Positions 1 to 8,208 of a DNA stretch of 45,399 nt are shown here, piece by piece. The position numbers were made by a program, and so were the translations under genes. Origin of the DNA: Hydrogenophilaceae bacterium (lineage in GTDB: Bacteria; Pseudomonadota; Gammaproteobacteria; Burkholderiales; Thiobacillaceae); contig JACAED010000054.1 in assembly GCA_013389025.1 (NCBI GenBank), positions 1 through 45,399 of the forward strand, in the 5' to 3' direction. The first letter of the stretch is position 1. Every line of letters starts with the position of its first letter. The notes under the pieces are model-generated. The model searched no databases, was not told the origin of the DNA, and saw only the letters and a program-made list of their open reading frames with translations.

Positions 1-1032
1 ACGCTGACCAACCTGAAGCGTGAGATTGAGTTGGGTCAGGACGGGCTTGTCTCCAGCTTCGGCACGATAGCCTGCTGAAACATCTTCCATGACCAGCAAA
101 GGATTGGGTGCTCGCTCCGGTTCGCGGAACTCGAACGAAAACGCGGCGGCGGCATGAATGGGTGCAAGCTCTTCCATCTTCGCCAGCATTTTCATGCGCG
201 ACTGCGCCTGCTTGGCCTTGGTGGCCTTGGCCTTGAAGCGGTCGATGAAGGATTGCAGGTGGGCGCGCTCACGCGACTGTTTTTCATAGGCCGCCTGCGA
301 CAAGGCAAGATTGGCCGCACGCTGGATTTCAAACGTGGAGTAGTTCCCACCGTATCGTCTGAGCTTGCGGTCATCGATATGCACAATGACATTGGCGATG
401 CCATCGAGGAAATCACGGTCGTGCGAAATGACGATCAGCGTGCCGGGGTAGCGTTTGAGCCAGTCTTCCAGCCAGAGAATGGCATCAAGATCGAGGTGAT
501 TGGTAGGCTCGTCCAGCAGCAGCAATTCTGAAGGGCACATGAGCGCCTGCGCCAGATTCAGACGCATGCGCCAGCCGCCGGAAAAGCTGGCAACAGGTTC
601 ATTTATCTGCCCGTGCGAGAATCCCAGACCGTTAAGCAGGGTTTCCGCACGCGAACGCACGGTGTAGGCATCGGCATCCTGCAGGGCGGCATGCAGTTCG
701 CCGATACGATGGCCGTCATGCGTCGCCTCGGCTTCCGCCAGTTCACGCTCGAGTGTGCGCAGCGTGGTATCGCCATCAATGACATAGTCGAGTGCCGAAC
801 GCTGCAGGGCCGGTGTTTCCTGCGCCACATGGGCAATGCGCCATGAAGCCGGAAAATCGACTTCGCCGCCATCGGCATGCAGCTTGCCGCGCAGCAACGC
901 AAACAGGGTGGATTTGCCCGAGCCATTGGCGCCGACAAGCCCCACCTTTTCACCAGGATTGAGCGCGAGATCGGCCGATTCGAAAATGGATTTGGTGCCG
1001 CGGGAAAGCGTCAGAGACTGAAGACGGATCAT
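1..1032 (-). CDS. ABC-F family ATPase (YheS/Uup-like), C-terminal part beyond window
   Basis: This is the N-terminal 344 codons of a soluble ABC-F protein; the gene continues past base 1. The first ATP-binding cassette is complete. It has a Walker A (GANGSGKST), an ABC signature (SFSGGWRMR) and a Walker B followed by LLLLDEPTNHLDLDA, which is the ABC-F hallmark. A charged linker rich in K, R and Q follows (the P-site tRNA interaction region of the family), and a second cassette begins at the window edge. No membrane segments are seen. ABC-F proteins act on the ribosome as translation factors; the substrate state is inferred from family. The ATG at 1032 lies one base past the tilS stop, so it probably ends an accA-tilS-ABC-F operon. 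YheS is the closest name, but Uup or EttA cannot be excluded from half a protein. Confidence 0.85.
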   Translation of the reverse strand, partial: MIRLQSLTLSRGTKSIFESADLALNPGEKVGLVGANGSGKSTLFALLRGKLHADGGEVDFPASWRIAHVAQETPALQRSALDYVIDGDTTLRTLERELAEAEATHDGHRIGELHAALQDADAYTVRSRAETLLNGLGFSHGQINEPVASFSGGWRMRLNLAQALMCPSELLLLDEPTNHLDLDAILWLEDWLKRYPGTLIVISHDRDFLDGIANVIVHIDDRKLRRYGGNYSTFEIQRAANLALSQAAYEKQSRERAHLQSFIDRFKAKATKAKQAQSRMKMLAKMEELAPIHAAAAFSFEFREPERAPNPLLVMEDVSAGYRAEAGDKPVLTQLNLTLQVGQR

Positions 1033-1033
1033 G

Positions 1034-1996
1034 CTATTCGACCCACGCCTTGCCCTTGTTGCGCACAAGGCGCCTGCCATGCCCCAGGGAAATTTCCAGG
1101 CGGGTGCGCGCTTCCAGCAATTGCCTCAACATTTCGCGCAAGTGAGCAGGCCCGGGCAGTGGCACGCCCTGATCGCGCAGAAAATGTGCAAAGAGGTTTC
1201 GCGCCCGGGTTTCCGGCATGGATTTGAGTTCCGCGCAGTTCAGCTCGTTTAGAGCATGCGCCTGCTTGTCCTGTCCAGCCAGGTTTTCCAAAAGCCCGGC
1301 AACTTCGGCCATGCGCTTCGCAACGCCCGCAAGGCGTTCGCGATAGTCTGGAAAATGCTTTTCGAGCACGGGCAGAATGTCGTAGCGCAATGCGTTTCTG
1401 GAAAGTGAAGTATCCAGATTGCTGTCATCTTCGACCCACTCGAGCCGATACCTCCTGGCATGAGCGTAGAGCGCGCTTTTCGGCACGTTCAACAACGGGC
1501 GCAACAGCTTGATGCCACCCAGCATTCGTGCTTCCGGCATGGCGGCCAGCGCGCGCGGTTCGCCGCCACGCAATAATTGGAACAACACCGTCTCGGCCTG
1601 ATCGTCCAGATGGTGCGCCAGCGCCAGGACTTCAACCCCCGGTTTGGTCAATGCCGCATAGCGGGCCTTGCGCGCGGAAGCCTCAAGGCCTTCCGCGGAT
1701 TTGCGGGCTACCTTGACATGCGCGATCTCAAGCGAAACGTTCAGTTTTCTGCATAAAACCGAACAATGTTCCGCCCATTCATCCGCCCTAGGATTCAATC
1801 CATGATGCACATGTAGGGCGGACAGCTCAAAAGGAAAACGCGGTGTGATTTTTGCCAGCAGGGACAGCAACACCACTGAATCGACACCGCCGGAAAGTGC
1901 GACACGAAGGCGGTCGCCAGACCTCAGATGACGGGAGACGCAGGCTTCGACCTGCCCTGGGAGATCAAGCCTGCTTGTCTTCTTTGTAGCGGCCAT
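1034..1996 (-). CDS. tilS: tRNA(Ile)-lysidine synthase TilS, short form
   Basis: TilS converts C34 of the tRNA-Ile CAU anticodon to lysidine using ATP and lysine, so that the tRNA reads AUA. The N-terminal PP-loop ATPase domain is clear: SGGVDS at residues 35-40, then a [15 protein letters not shown] stretch, and [21 protein letters not shown], which is diagnostic for TilS. The middle substrate-binding domain follows. At 320 aa it is about 110 residues shorter than E. coli TilS, and the usual C-terminal TilS_C domain seems to be missing or reduced; the ORF ends in a basic stretch ([17 protein letters not shown]). The start overlaps the accA 3' end by 32 bases, which suggests translational coupling. 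No frameshift is obvious. Confidence 0.93.
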   Translation of the reverse strand: MAATKKTSRLDLPGQVEACVSRHLRSGDRLRVALSGGVDSVVLLSLLAKITPRFPFELSALHVHHGLNPRADEWAEHCSVLCRKLNVSLEIAHVKVARKSAEGLEASARKARYAALTKPGVEVLALAHHLDDQAETVLFQLLRGGEPRALAAMPEARMLGGIKLLRPLLNVPKSALYAHARRYRLEWVEDDSNLDTSLSRNALRYDILPVLEKHFPDYRERLAGVAKRMAEVAGLLENLAGQDKQAHALNELNCAELKSMPETRARNLFAHFLRDQGVPLPGPAHLREMLRQLLEARTRLEISLGHGRRLVRNKGKAWVE

Positions 1997-2933
1997 AGGC
2001 CATCAACCGCTCGTAACGCTTGTTGAGCAGGGCATCCAGCGGCTGGTTGCGGACTTCTGCAAGGGTTTCAGCCAGCACCTTGCGGAGCTGGGTAAACATG
2101 TCATCCCAGTCGCGGTGCGCGCCGCCCAATGGCTCAGGGACAATCCTGTCCACCAGTTCGAGCGACAGCAATCGCTCGGCCGTAATGCCCAGCGTCTCCG
2201 CAGCCTGCGGCGCCTTGTCCGCGCTTTTCCAGAGAATGGACGCGCAGCCCTCGGGAGAAATCACGGAGTAAGTCGAGTACTGGAGAATCAGCGCGCGATC
2301 GCCCACGCCGATTGCCAGCGCCCCGCCCGATCCGCCTTCGCCGATCACGGTACAGATGATCGGCGTCTTCAGTTCGGACATGACATAAAGATTGCGGGCA
2401 ATGGCCTCGCTCTGGCCGCGCTCTTCCGCGCCGATGCCGGGATATGCGCCGGGCGTATCGATGAAAGTCAGGATCGGAATCTGGAATTTTTCCGCCAGGC
2501 GCATGAGCCGCAAGGCCTTGCGATACCCTTCCGGGCGAGGCATGCCAAAGTTTCGATACTGGCGCTCCTTGATGTCACGCCCCTTCTGGTGGCCGATGAT
2601 CATCACCGGATCGCCATTGAAGCGGGCAATGCCACCGACAATGGCGGGATCATCGGCAAAGCCTCGATCTCCGTGGAGCTCCTGGAAATCCGTGAACAGA
2701 CCATTGAGGTAATCGAGCGTGTACGGCCGCTGCGGATGGCGTGCAACCTGGGAAATCTGCCAGGCGGAAAGCTTGCCGTAGATATCCTCGGTCAGTTTCT
2801 GGCTCTTTTTGGAAAGCCGCTTGATCTCCTCCGAAATGTCCAGCGCCGAGTCGTCCTGCACAAAGCGCAGTTCTTCGATCTTGGCTTCCAGCTCGGCGAT
2901 GGGCTGTTCGAAATCGAGGAAAGTGGTTTTCAT
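1965..2933 (-). CDS. accA: Acetyl-CoA carboxylase carboxyltransferase subunit alpha
   Basis: AccA forms the alpha half of the carboxyltransferase that moves CO2 from biotinyl-BCCP to acetyl-CoA, giving malonyl-CoA for fatty-acid synthesis. The 322-aa protein has the normal length. It begins [19 protein letters not shown] and carries the core [30 protein letters not shown] and [15 protein letters not shown] segments. It is the first gene of the minus-strand run accA-tilS-ABC-F. The AT-rich 60 bases upstream contain TTGACC and TAAAAT elements, but with a spacer of about 19 bases, so the promoter is not firmly placed. A CACAGAG-type palindromic repeat element lies just upstream. Confidence 0.97.
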   Translation of the reverse strand: MKTTFLDFEQPIAELEAKIEELRFVQDDSALDISEEIKRLSKKSQKLTEDIYGKLSAWQISQVARHPQRPYTLDYLNGLFTDFQELHGDRGFADDPAIVGGIARFNGDPVMIIGHQKGRDIKERQYRNFGMPRPEGYRKALRLMRLAEKFQIPILTFIDTPGAYPGIGAEERGQSEAIARNLYVMSELKTPIICTVIGEGGSGGALAIGVGDRALILQYSTYSVISPEGCASILWKSADKAPQAAETLGITAERLLSLELVDRIVPEPLGGAHRDWDDMFTQLRKVLAETLAEVRNQPLDALLNKRYERLMAYGRYKEDKQA

Positions 2934-2980
2934 CGAAAAGGGGTATTTTATGAAATGGCTATTTTAGCAGGTCAAAATAA

Positions 2981-3184
2981 ATGGAACGCAGAGAAGCGGA
3001 GGCGCAGAGTAAAGGCATAAATTTCTTTATCGATCTGCGTGCGGATTAGAGCAAGCCATGATCGCAAACCCCTCTCCAGGCTTGAGAGAGGATGGGCCCG
3101 GCAAATCGGTCACCTGCTTGAAAGATATTTGAACCAAATTGAAAAGAACATGAGAGGTTTACTCTGCGTCTCTGCGTTCATTAT
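2981..3184. repeat. Inverted-repeat element with CGCAGAG ends (copy 1)
   Basis: The gap between accA and slyD is bounded by imperfect inverted repeats. The left end (2981-3014) reads GGAACGCAGAGAAGCGG and then GGCGCAGAGTAAA. The right end (3158-3184) reads TTTACTCTGCGTCTCTGCGTTC. The interior, about 140 bp, has no convincing ORF. Such CAGAG-rich palindromes are widespread as intergenic dispersed repeats in bacteria; a second member of similar design lies at 38816-38955. The right end stops a few bases short of the slyD stop codon. Confidence 0.6.
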
Positions 3185-3187
3185 CCA

Positions 3188-3673
3188 TCAATGATGGTGA
3201 TGCCCATGCGCCCCATGCGCATGTCCATGCTCGATTTCGTGCGGATCGGCCGCGCGCACTTCGGTGATCTTGCAATGGAATTTCAGCGACTGACCCGCCA
3301 GAGGATGATTTCCATCCACCACCACCTTGTCTTCGGCAATGTCGGTGACGGTATAGATATTGATCTCGCCGGATGATTCACCTTGACCTTCAAACTGCAT
3401 GCCGACTTCAATTTCCTCCGGAAACATGGCGCGATCCTCCACGCGCACCAGTTCCTCGTCGTACTCACCGAATGCCTCCTCGGGCTCCATGACAATATCC
3501 ACCGTATCGCCGGCTGTCTTGCCTTCCAGGGCCTTTTCGACTGCCTCGAAGACATTGCCATACCCTCCGTGCAGATAGCTGTGCGGTTCTTCGCTTTCCT
3601 CGAGTACTTCGCCGTCACGGCTGGTCAACCGGTAGACAAAGGTGACGACGGTATTTTTCGCGACGGTAGTCAT
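3188..3673 (-). CDS. slyD: FKBP-type peptidyl-prolyl isomerase, SlyD-like
   Basis: A cytosolic prolyl isomerase and metallochaperone of 161 aa. The FKBP core (VTFVYRLTSRDGEVLEESEE, then the GNVFEAVEKALEGKTAGDTV strand) is interrupted by an insert-in-flap chaperone domain (about residues 70-130), as in SlyD. It ends in a short His-rich tail (HGHAHGAHGHHHH), the usual Ni(II)-binding feature, shorter than in E. coli. A longer reading frame continues upstream, but the ATG at 3673 is chosen because it overlaps the bcp stop as ATGA and has AAGGAA at the right distance. It is co-transcribed with bcp. Confidence 0.92.
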   Translation of the reverse strand: MTTVAKNTVVTFVYRLTSRDGEVLEESEEPHSYLHGGYGNVFEAVEKALEGKTAGDTVDIVMEPEEAFGEYDEELVRVEDRAMFPEEIEVGMQFEGQGESSGEINIYTVTDIAEDKVVVDGNHPLAGQSLKFHCKITEVRAADPHEIEHGHAHGAHGHHHH

Positions 3674-4137
3674 TTCATTTCCTTGACGAGTTGCAGGATT
3701 TCCCCGGCGTGCCCCTTGCTCTGCACGCCGTAGAGCGCGTGACGGATCACGCCTTTTTTGTCGATTACAAACGTAGAGCGCACAATGCCCATGCGCTTGA
3801 CACCATCCTTTTCCTTCTCCTGCCACACGCCATAAGCCTCGCAGGCTTCGCCTTCCTTGTCTGCCAAAAGGCGCACCGTAATGCCATGCTTGTCGCGGAA
3901 CACGCCATGTGAAATACAGTCGTCGCGCGAAATGCCCAGCACCACGGTATCCAGTTTGGCGAAGTCGCTTTCCAGTTCGGAAAACTCGATGCTTTCCGCT
4001 GTGCAGCCAGGCGTGTCATCGCGGACATAGAAATACAGCACGACATTCTGCTTGCCTTTGAAGGCTTTGAGCTCGATCAGGTTCATGTCGGCATCCGGCA
4101 GGGAAAAATCGGGGGCTTTGTCTCCAGCTTTGAGCAT
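3670..4137 (-). CDS. bcp: Thioredoxin-dependent peroxiredoxin, Bcp/PrxQ type
   Basis: A cytosolic thiol peroxidase of 155 aa that reduces H2O2 and organic hydroperoxides. The peroxidatic cysteine is C45 in the DDTPGCTAES motif, and the thioredoxin fold is complete (VVLYFYVRDDTPGC; VVLGISRDD; GVIRHALYGV). The resolving cysteine found five residues later in E. coli Bcp is isoleucine here. C74 and C99 are the remaining candidates, so it may be a 1-Cys or an atypical 2-Cys enzyme. The gene diverges from roxA and overlaps slyD by 4 bases. Confidence 0.94.
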   Translation of the reverse strand: MLKAGDKAPDFSLPDADMNLIELKAFKGKQNVVLYFYVRDDTPGCTAESIEFSELESDFAKLDTVVLGISRDDCISHGVFRDKHGITVRLLADKEGEACEAYGVWQEKEKDGVKRMGIVRSTFVIDKKGVIRHALYGVQSKGHAGEILQLVKEMK

Positions 4138-4210
4138 GGTTTCTCCGGTAAGCTATTTTGCCGGGATTGTAGTCCGCAATTCGTGGCTTTCATACTGGCA
4201 TAATGCAGGA

Positions 4211-5320
4211 ATGACATTACAGCTTCTGGGCAGCCTGACGGCACGCCAGTTTCTTCGCGACTACTGGCACAAGAAACCATTATTGGTGCGCGATGCCCTG
4301 CCCGGATTCAAGGGGCTGCTCGACCCTGCCAAGATGATGGAACTGGCCAGCCGGGACGAAGTGGAATCGCGGCTGATCGTTCGGGGCAGTGATTGGTCAC
4401 TGGAACATGGCCCCTTCGCGGCCAGCCGCTTCAGAAAGCTGCCCAAAAGAAACTGGACCTTGCTGGTTCAATCCCTGGATCACCACTTGGCCAGCGGCGA
4501 GGCGCTGCTGGAACAGTTCACCTTCATCCCCCGCGCGCGGCTGGATGACCTCATGGTGAGTTACGCCGTCCCCGGAGGCGGCGTCGGCCCGCATTTCGAT
4601 TCCTATGATGTGTTCCTGATCCAGGGCATGGGGCACCGGCGCTGGCGGATTTCCGCGCAGGACAACCTGGATCTGATCGAAAATCTGCCATTGAAGATCC
4701 TCAGCCATTTCGAGCCCGAGGAGGAATATGTCCTGGGCCCCGGGGATATGCTGTATTTGCCGCCGCGCTATGCCCATGACGGCATCGCGGTAGACGAGTG
4801 CATGACATATTCAGTCGGTTTTCGCGCCCCCTCGTTCGAAGAACTTGGGCAGGCATTCCTCAATTTCCTGCACGACGAGCTGGAACTGCCAGGCCGATAT
4901 GCCGATCCTGATCTTGCATTGCATAAGCACAGTGGCGAACTGCCCAAGGCTATGCTTGCGCAAATCGCCGACCACTTGAACCGGATACGCTGGGATGAAG
5001 ACTTCATCACTGCCTTCAGCGGGCGATACTTCTCCGACCCCAAGCCCCATGTATTTTTCACCGCCCCGGACAAACCGCTGGCCAGGAAGAACTTTGCTCG
5101 CCGGGTTGCCAGCCGGGGACTGCACTTGAGCGCCAAAACCCGGCTGCTCTTTTCGGGCACACAGTTTTTCGTCAATGGCGAGGATTTTGTCGCTACGGGA
5201 GCGGAGCGCAAACACCTGATGCAGCTTGCCGACAGCCGCAAACTTCCGGCTGGAGAGTATGGCGAGGCGCTAATCGGGCTGTTCTATGACTGGTATCTGG
5301 CGGGGTGGCTTGATGTCTGA
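4211..5320 (+). CDS. roxA: Ribosomal oxygenase RoxA/YcfD (JmjC-type 2OG-Fe(II) oxygenase)
   Basis: A 2-oxoglutarate- and Fe(II)-dependent hydroxylase; E. coli YcfD hydroxylates an arginine of ribosomal protein L16. The 369-aa length matches YcfD (373). The JmjC iron ligands are visible as H128-x-D130 (GGGVGPHFDSYD) and H189 (PPRYAHDGIAV), and the FLIQGMGHRRWRI strand is typical. A winged-helix-like C-terminal region follows. The ORF is open upstream to 4052, but that would overlap bcp; the ATG at 4211 gives the family N-terminus (GSLTARQFLRDYWHKKPLLVR). The downstream gene overlaps its stop by 8 bases. Confidence 0.93.
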   Translation: MTLQLLGSLTARQFLRDYWHKKPLLVRDALPGFKGLLDPAKMMELASRDEVESRLIVRGSDWSLEHGPFAASRFRKLPKRNWTLLVQSLDHHLASGEALLEQFTFIPRARLDDLMVSYAVPGGGVGPHFDSYDVFLIQGMGHRRWRISAQDNLDLIENLPLKILSHFEPEEEYVLGPGDMLYLPPRYAHDGIAVDECMTYSVGFRAPSFEELGQAFLNFLHDELELPGRYADPDLALHKHSGELPKAMLAQIADHLNRIRWDEDFITAFSGRYFSDPKPHVFFTAPDKPLARKNFARRVASRGLHLSAKTRLLFSGTQFFVNGEDFVATGAERKHLMQLADSRKLPAGEYGEALIGLFYDWYLAGWLDV

Positions 5321-5792
5321 AGCCGCATGGTTCAATACACCGGTGGAATATGCAGAGGCGCTCGACAGGCTGCTTGGCCAGGCATCGCGCGACATCCGGA
5401 TCTACGATTGGGATTTATCGGATGGCGGATATGAACAGCCGATGCGCATCAGGCTGCTCAACGATTTCTGCAAGCAAGGCAATCGAAGACAAATCCGGAT
5501 TCTGCTGGCCGACGATGCCTGGCTGACCCGTCATGCCGGACAGCTCATGCATCTGCTGTCTGTTTGGGGACATGTCATGGAAATCCGCATCCGCGACAGC
5601 GAGCCACCACCCGAACAGGACTGCTTCGTTCTGACCGATGACCATGGCGTACTGAAACGCTTCGACAAGGACAATACAAAGGGCGTCATGCGCTTAAACT
5701 CGCGTGGGGACGTGGTTGACCTTGGCATCCGCTTTGACAGCGAATGGGAACGCGCACCGGGGAGAGTGGCCCCGCGCGCGCTTGGGCTCTAA
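5313..5792 (+). CDS. Small protein translationally coupled to roxA (possibly DUF7931-like)
   Basis: I do not recognise a characterised family with certainty. The 159-aa product is soluble, acidic and has no signal peptide. It contains DIRIYDWDLSDGGYE near the N-terminus and RIRLLNDFCKQGNRRQIRILLADD in the middle, a pattern that resembles one half of a phospholipase-D-like fold but without an HKD motif. The ATG at 5313 is preferred because it overlaps the roxA stop (ATGTCTGA) and follows GGGGTGG. The coupling suggests a role related to roxA, but the function is unknown. It converges on the DUF455 gene and overlaps its end by 4 bases. Confidence 0.8.
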   Translation: MSEAAWFNTPVEYAEALDRLLGQASRDIRIYDWDLSDGGYEQPMRIRLLNDFCKQGNRRQIRILLADDAWLTRHAGQLMHLLSVWGHVMEIRIRDSEPPPEQDCFVLTDDHGVLKRFDKDNTKGVMRLNSRGDVVDLGIRFDSEWERAPGRVAPRALGL

Positions 5793-6583
5793 TTCAAACT
5801 TTCCAGCCAGCCCAGTTCCTCCTGGCTGAATCCGCCCGCCCTTCTGCCCGCGTAATTGAATGGCGGCCTAAGTGGCGGTGCGTCATATTCCTTGAGCAGC
5901 GATTTGAACGTAGTTAGCGGGTCGAGTCCGCGCTGTTCGCACAAATACCGATACCAGCGGCTGCCGATGGCAACATGACCGATTTCATCGCGCTCGACGA
6001 TGGCGAGGATTCCCACTGCCTTTGTGTCGTTCACGGATTTGAGTTTTTCCACGATGGCGGGTGTGGCGTCCAGCCCTCGTGCCTCCAATACGCGCGGCAC
6101 CAACGCCATGCGTACCAGGGGGTCGTGTGCGGTCTTGACTGCCATCTCCCACAGGCCATTGTGCGCCGGAAAATCGCCATAGTCATACCCCATGGAACGC
6201 AGATGATCGCGCAACAGATTGAAGTGCAGTGCTTCCTCGGCTGCCACTTTCAGCCAGTCGCCATAAAAATCCTTTGGCATGTCGTGAAAACGATACGCCG
6301 CATCCAGCGCCAGGTTGACGGCATTAAATTCGATGTGCGCCAGCGCATGGATCATCGCCGCGCGGCCCGCCGTCGTGGTCATCTTGCGGCGCGGCACCTG
6401 TAGCGGCGGCACCAGTTCTGGCCTGGCCGGACGGCCGGGCTCACTGATGGGCAAGACCGGCGCATTGCCATCCACTTTCGCCTCACCAGATTTCCAGGCC
6501 AGGTAAAGCGCATCCGCCAGATGGCATTTGCGCGCGGTATCCGGTTCCATCAGCGCGTCGATGCAGCCAGCAAATATATCCAT
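5789..6583 (-). CDS. DUF455 family ferritin-like protein
   Basis: A 264-aa soluble protein of the DUF455 family, ferritin-like four-helix bundles with a probable di-metal centre. Candidate ligands are E in HALAHIEFNAVNLALD, the pair in AAEEALHFNLL (EExxH) and the E and H in IVERDEIGHVAIG. The proline-rich segment RPARPELVPPLQVPRR before the bundle is also typical of the family. The biochemical role is unknown; relatives are often annotated as rRNA- or tRNA-associated only because of a distant similarity to MiaE. It converges with the roxA partner gene. Confidence 0.85.
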   Translation of the reverse strand: MDIFAGCIDALMEPDTARKCHLADALYLAWKSGEAKVDGNAPVLPISEPGRPARPELVPPLQVPRRKMTTTAGRAAMIHALAHIEFNAVNLALDAAYRFHDMPKDFYGDWLKVAAEEALHFNLLRDHLRSMGYDYGDFPAHNGLWEMAVKTAHDPLVRMALVPRVLEARGLDATPAIVEKLKSVNDTKAVGILAIVERDEIGHVAIGSRWYRYLCEQRGLDPLTTFKSLLKEYDAPPLRPPFNYAGRRAGGFSQEELGWLESLN

Positions 6584-6619
6584 GTAGAGATGGTAAGCCG
6601 TAAGAAATAAAATCAGGTC

Positions 6620-7507
6620 ATGCTGACCCGTACCGACATCCGAATCAACCGGCTGTTGTTTGCCACCCTGGCAGCACTTCAGCTTTTTATGATTTTACTT
6701 CCGCTGACGGGCTTGTCCCACGCATGGGCACTCCTGCCCGCGCTGTTCACCAATACCTTCTGGTCGCTGATCCACGAAGCCATCCACGGCCATCTGTTTG
6801 CCTCCAGAAAAACCTCGATACTTGGGGGTCGCGTGCTTGGCATCCTGTATGGCGCGCCATTCCATGTGCTTCAGCGTGGCCATCTGTTGCACCACGCATA
6901 CAGCCGTACCCCGCGCGAGCGCACCGAAATCTATGACAGCAGAAAGCAAAACCGCCTGGCGGCTTGCTTGCGGTACTACGCTCAAATTCTCGGTGGCTTG
7001 TATATTGCCGAGGTCCTCACCGGGTTGCTGCTCATGTTGTTGCCCGCATCCGGGATCCGCTGGCTGTCGAGGAAGCTCGAGTCGCCCGATTCGGTTGTGG
7101 GGCCGCTCCTGGATGCCCAGTCACAGCCCGATAAAGCACTGTCCAACCGGCAGGATGCCCTGGTCATTTTGCTGCTTTTTGTTGCCGCATTCTGGCTATA
7201 TGAAGAAGCCTGGCCGTGGCTAACCGCGGCATTGATGCTGCGGGCATTTTTGATTTCATTTTTTGACAACAGCTACCACTATGCCACGCCGCTCGATGCA
7301 CCCCAGCACGCATTGAATCTTGATGCGCCCCCCTGGCTGGACCTCGTGCTGCTGAATTTCAATCGCCATGGCACGCATCACCAACACCCCTCGCTGGGTT
7401 GGCGGGCGCTGGGCAACCAGGCCGACTTGCGGTCACCCCGCCTGGGCCTTGTTACCGCCCTGCTCCGGCAATTGAAAGGCCCGGTCGATATAACGAAACT
7501 GTCATGA
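6620..7507 (+). CDS. Membrane fatty-acid desaturase family protein
   Basis: A 295-aa integral membrane protein of the fatty-acid desaturase/hydroxylase superfamily. The three histidine boxes for the di-iron site are present: HEAIHGHLF, HLLHHAYSR and HGTHHQHPS. Hydrophobic segments flank them (about residues 10-45, 115-140, 185-215). It would insert a double bond or hydroxylate an acyl or carotenoid-like substrate; the substrate cannot be told from sequence. The downstream small gene overlaps the stop by ATGA, so the two are probably made together. No strong Shine-Dalgarno precedes the ATG. Confidence 0.88.
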   Translation: MLTRTDIRINRLLFATLAALQLFMILLPLTGLSHAWALLPALFTNTFWSLIHEAIHGHLFASRKTSILGGRVLGILYGAPFHVLQRGHLLHHAYSRTPRERTEIYDSRKQNRLAACLRYYAQILGGLYIAEVLTGLLLMLLPASGIRWLSRKLESPDSVVGPLLDAQSQPDKALSNRQDALVILLLFVAAFWLYEEAWPWLTAALMLRAFLISFFDNSYHYATPLDAPQHALNLDAPPWLDLVLLNFNRHGTHHQHPSLGWRALGNQADLRSPRLGLVTALLRQLKGPVDITKLS

Positions 7508-7932
7508 CGATACAGCAACGCATTCTGCTCGAATTGAACCGGCTTGAGCCTTCCAGATTGCTGGCAACCGATGCGATGGCGCGTGAATTCGCCCGCGCTT
7601 ATGTGGCCGGACACCCGCAATGCGGTATTTTAGAATCGGTACAAGAAAACGCAGACTGCGTGTTAGCCGCCGATATTCTCAGGGACATGGACAAACAGTC
7701 TGCGATTCGCCTGCTTGGCCGATTGATCAGGCAATCGCCGGTTGTTCTGGCCATTGCCCGGGAGAATCATCCTCTGGATTTAAACGATTTCCTTTCCCTC
7801 GGCATGCACAGACTCGCCGAAGCCGATGCCGAAGGCAGGACGTTGTATGGATTCGATTTGCATACCTACAAAACCGTGCCGGACTGGCTGAACGCGAAAT
7901 ACTGGGCGCATCCTGAACGCTGGAAACCTTAA
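7504..7932 (+). CDS. Small protein coupled to the desaturase (DUF6231-like)
   Basis: A 142-aa soluble protein without signal peptide or membrane segments. The pattern (LLELNRLEPSRLLATD..., then VLAADILRDMDKQSAIRLLGRLI, and a C-terminal YGFDLHTYKTVPDWLNAKYWAHPERW) looks like the small DUF6231-type family of gamma- and betaproteobacteria; I am only moderately sure of that. It starts within the desaturase stop (ATGA). Its own TAA stop at 7930-7932 lies at the outer end of a palindromic repeat element that begins here. Confidence 0.75.
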   Translation: MTIQQRILLELNRLEPSRLLATDAMAREFARAYVAGHPQCGILESVQENADCVLAADILRDMDKQSAIRLLGRLIRQSPVVLAIARENHPLDLNDFLSLGMHRLAEADAEGRTLYGFDLHTYKTVPDWLNAKYWAHPERWKP

Positions 7933-8208
7933 GTAACCTCTGATTAAGTCCTCCATGAACCGCGTTTACACGAAAAATGCCAAGCTGCAAGGCGCGCGAC
8001 GAAGGTCGTATTAGACATATGAGGCCGAGGAGCGCAACGCCGCAGAGGGGCATTTTTCGTGTAAACCCTTCGGAGCGGAGCTTTCCGGGCGGTCTGCTTT
8101 GTCGCACTGCTTGCAAATGGTATCGCCATTTTCTGCACATCACGTCGCGCATCCCATCCCTGAAAGCCGACGCCGCGGGCATGAGGGGCTTAATCAGAGG
8201 TTCCTTAA
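7929..8208. repeat. Nested inverted-repeat element (MITE-like) between convergent genes
   Basis: A 280-bp element with terminal inverted repeats TTAAGNAACCTCTGATTAAG (7929-7948 and 8189-8208, one mismatch; the 14-bp core is perfect). Inside it is a second, perfect 18-bp inverted repeat, GTTTACACGAAAAATGCC (7964-7981) with its complement (8049-8066). There is no transposase ORF. The same-orientation sequence CCTTAA flanks both ends (7927 and 8203) and could be a target-site duplication. The TAA stop codons of both flanking convergent genes lie within these end sequences. The nested hairpins could serve as a bidirectional terminator. Confidence 0.75.
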
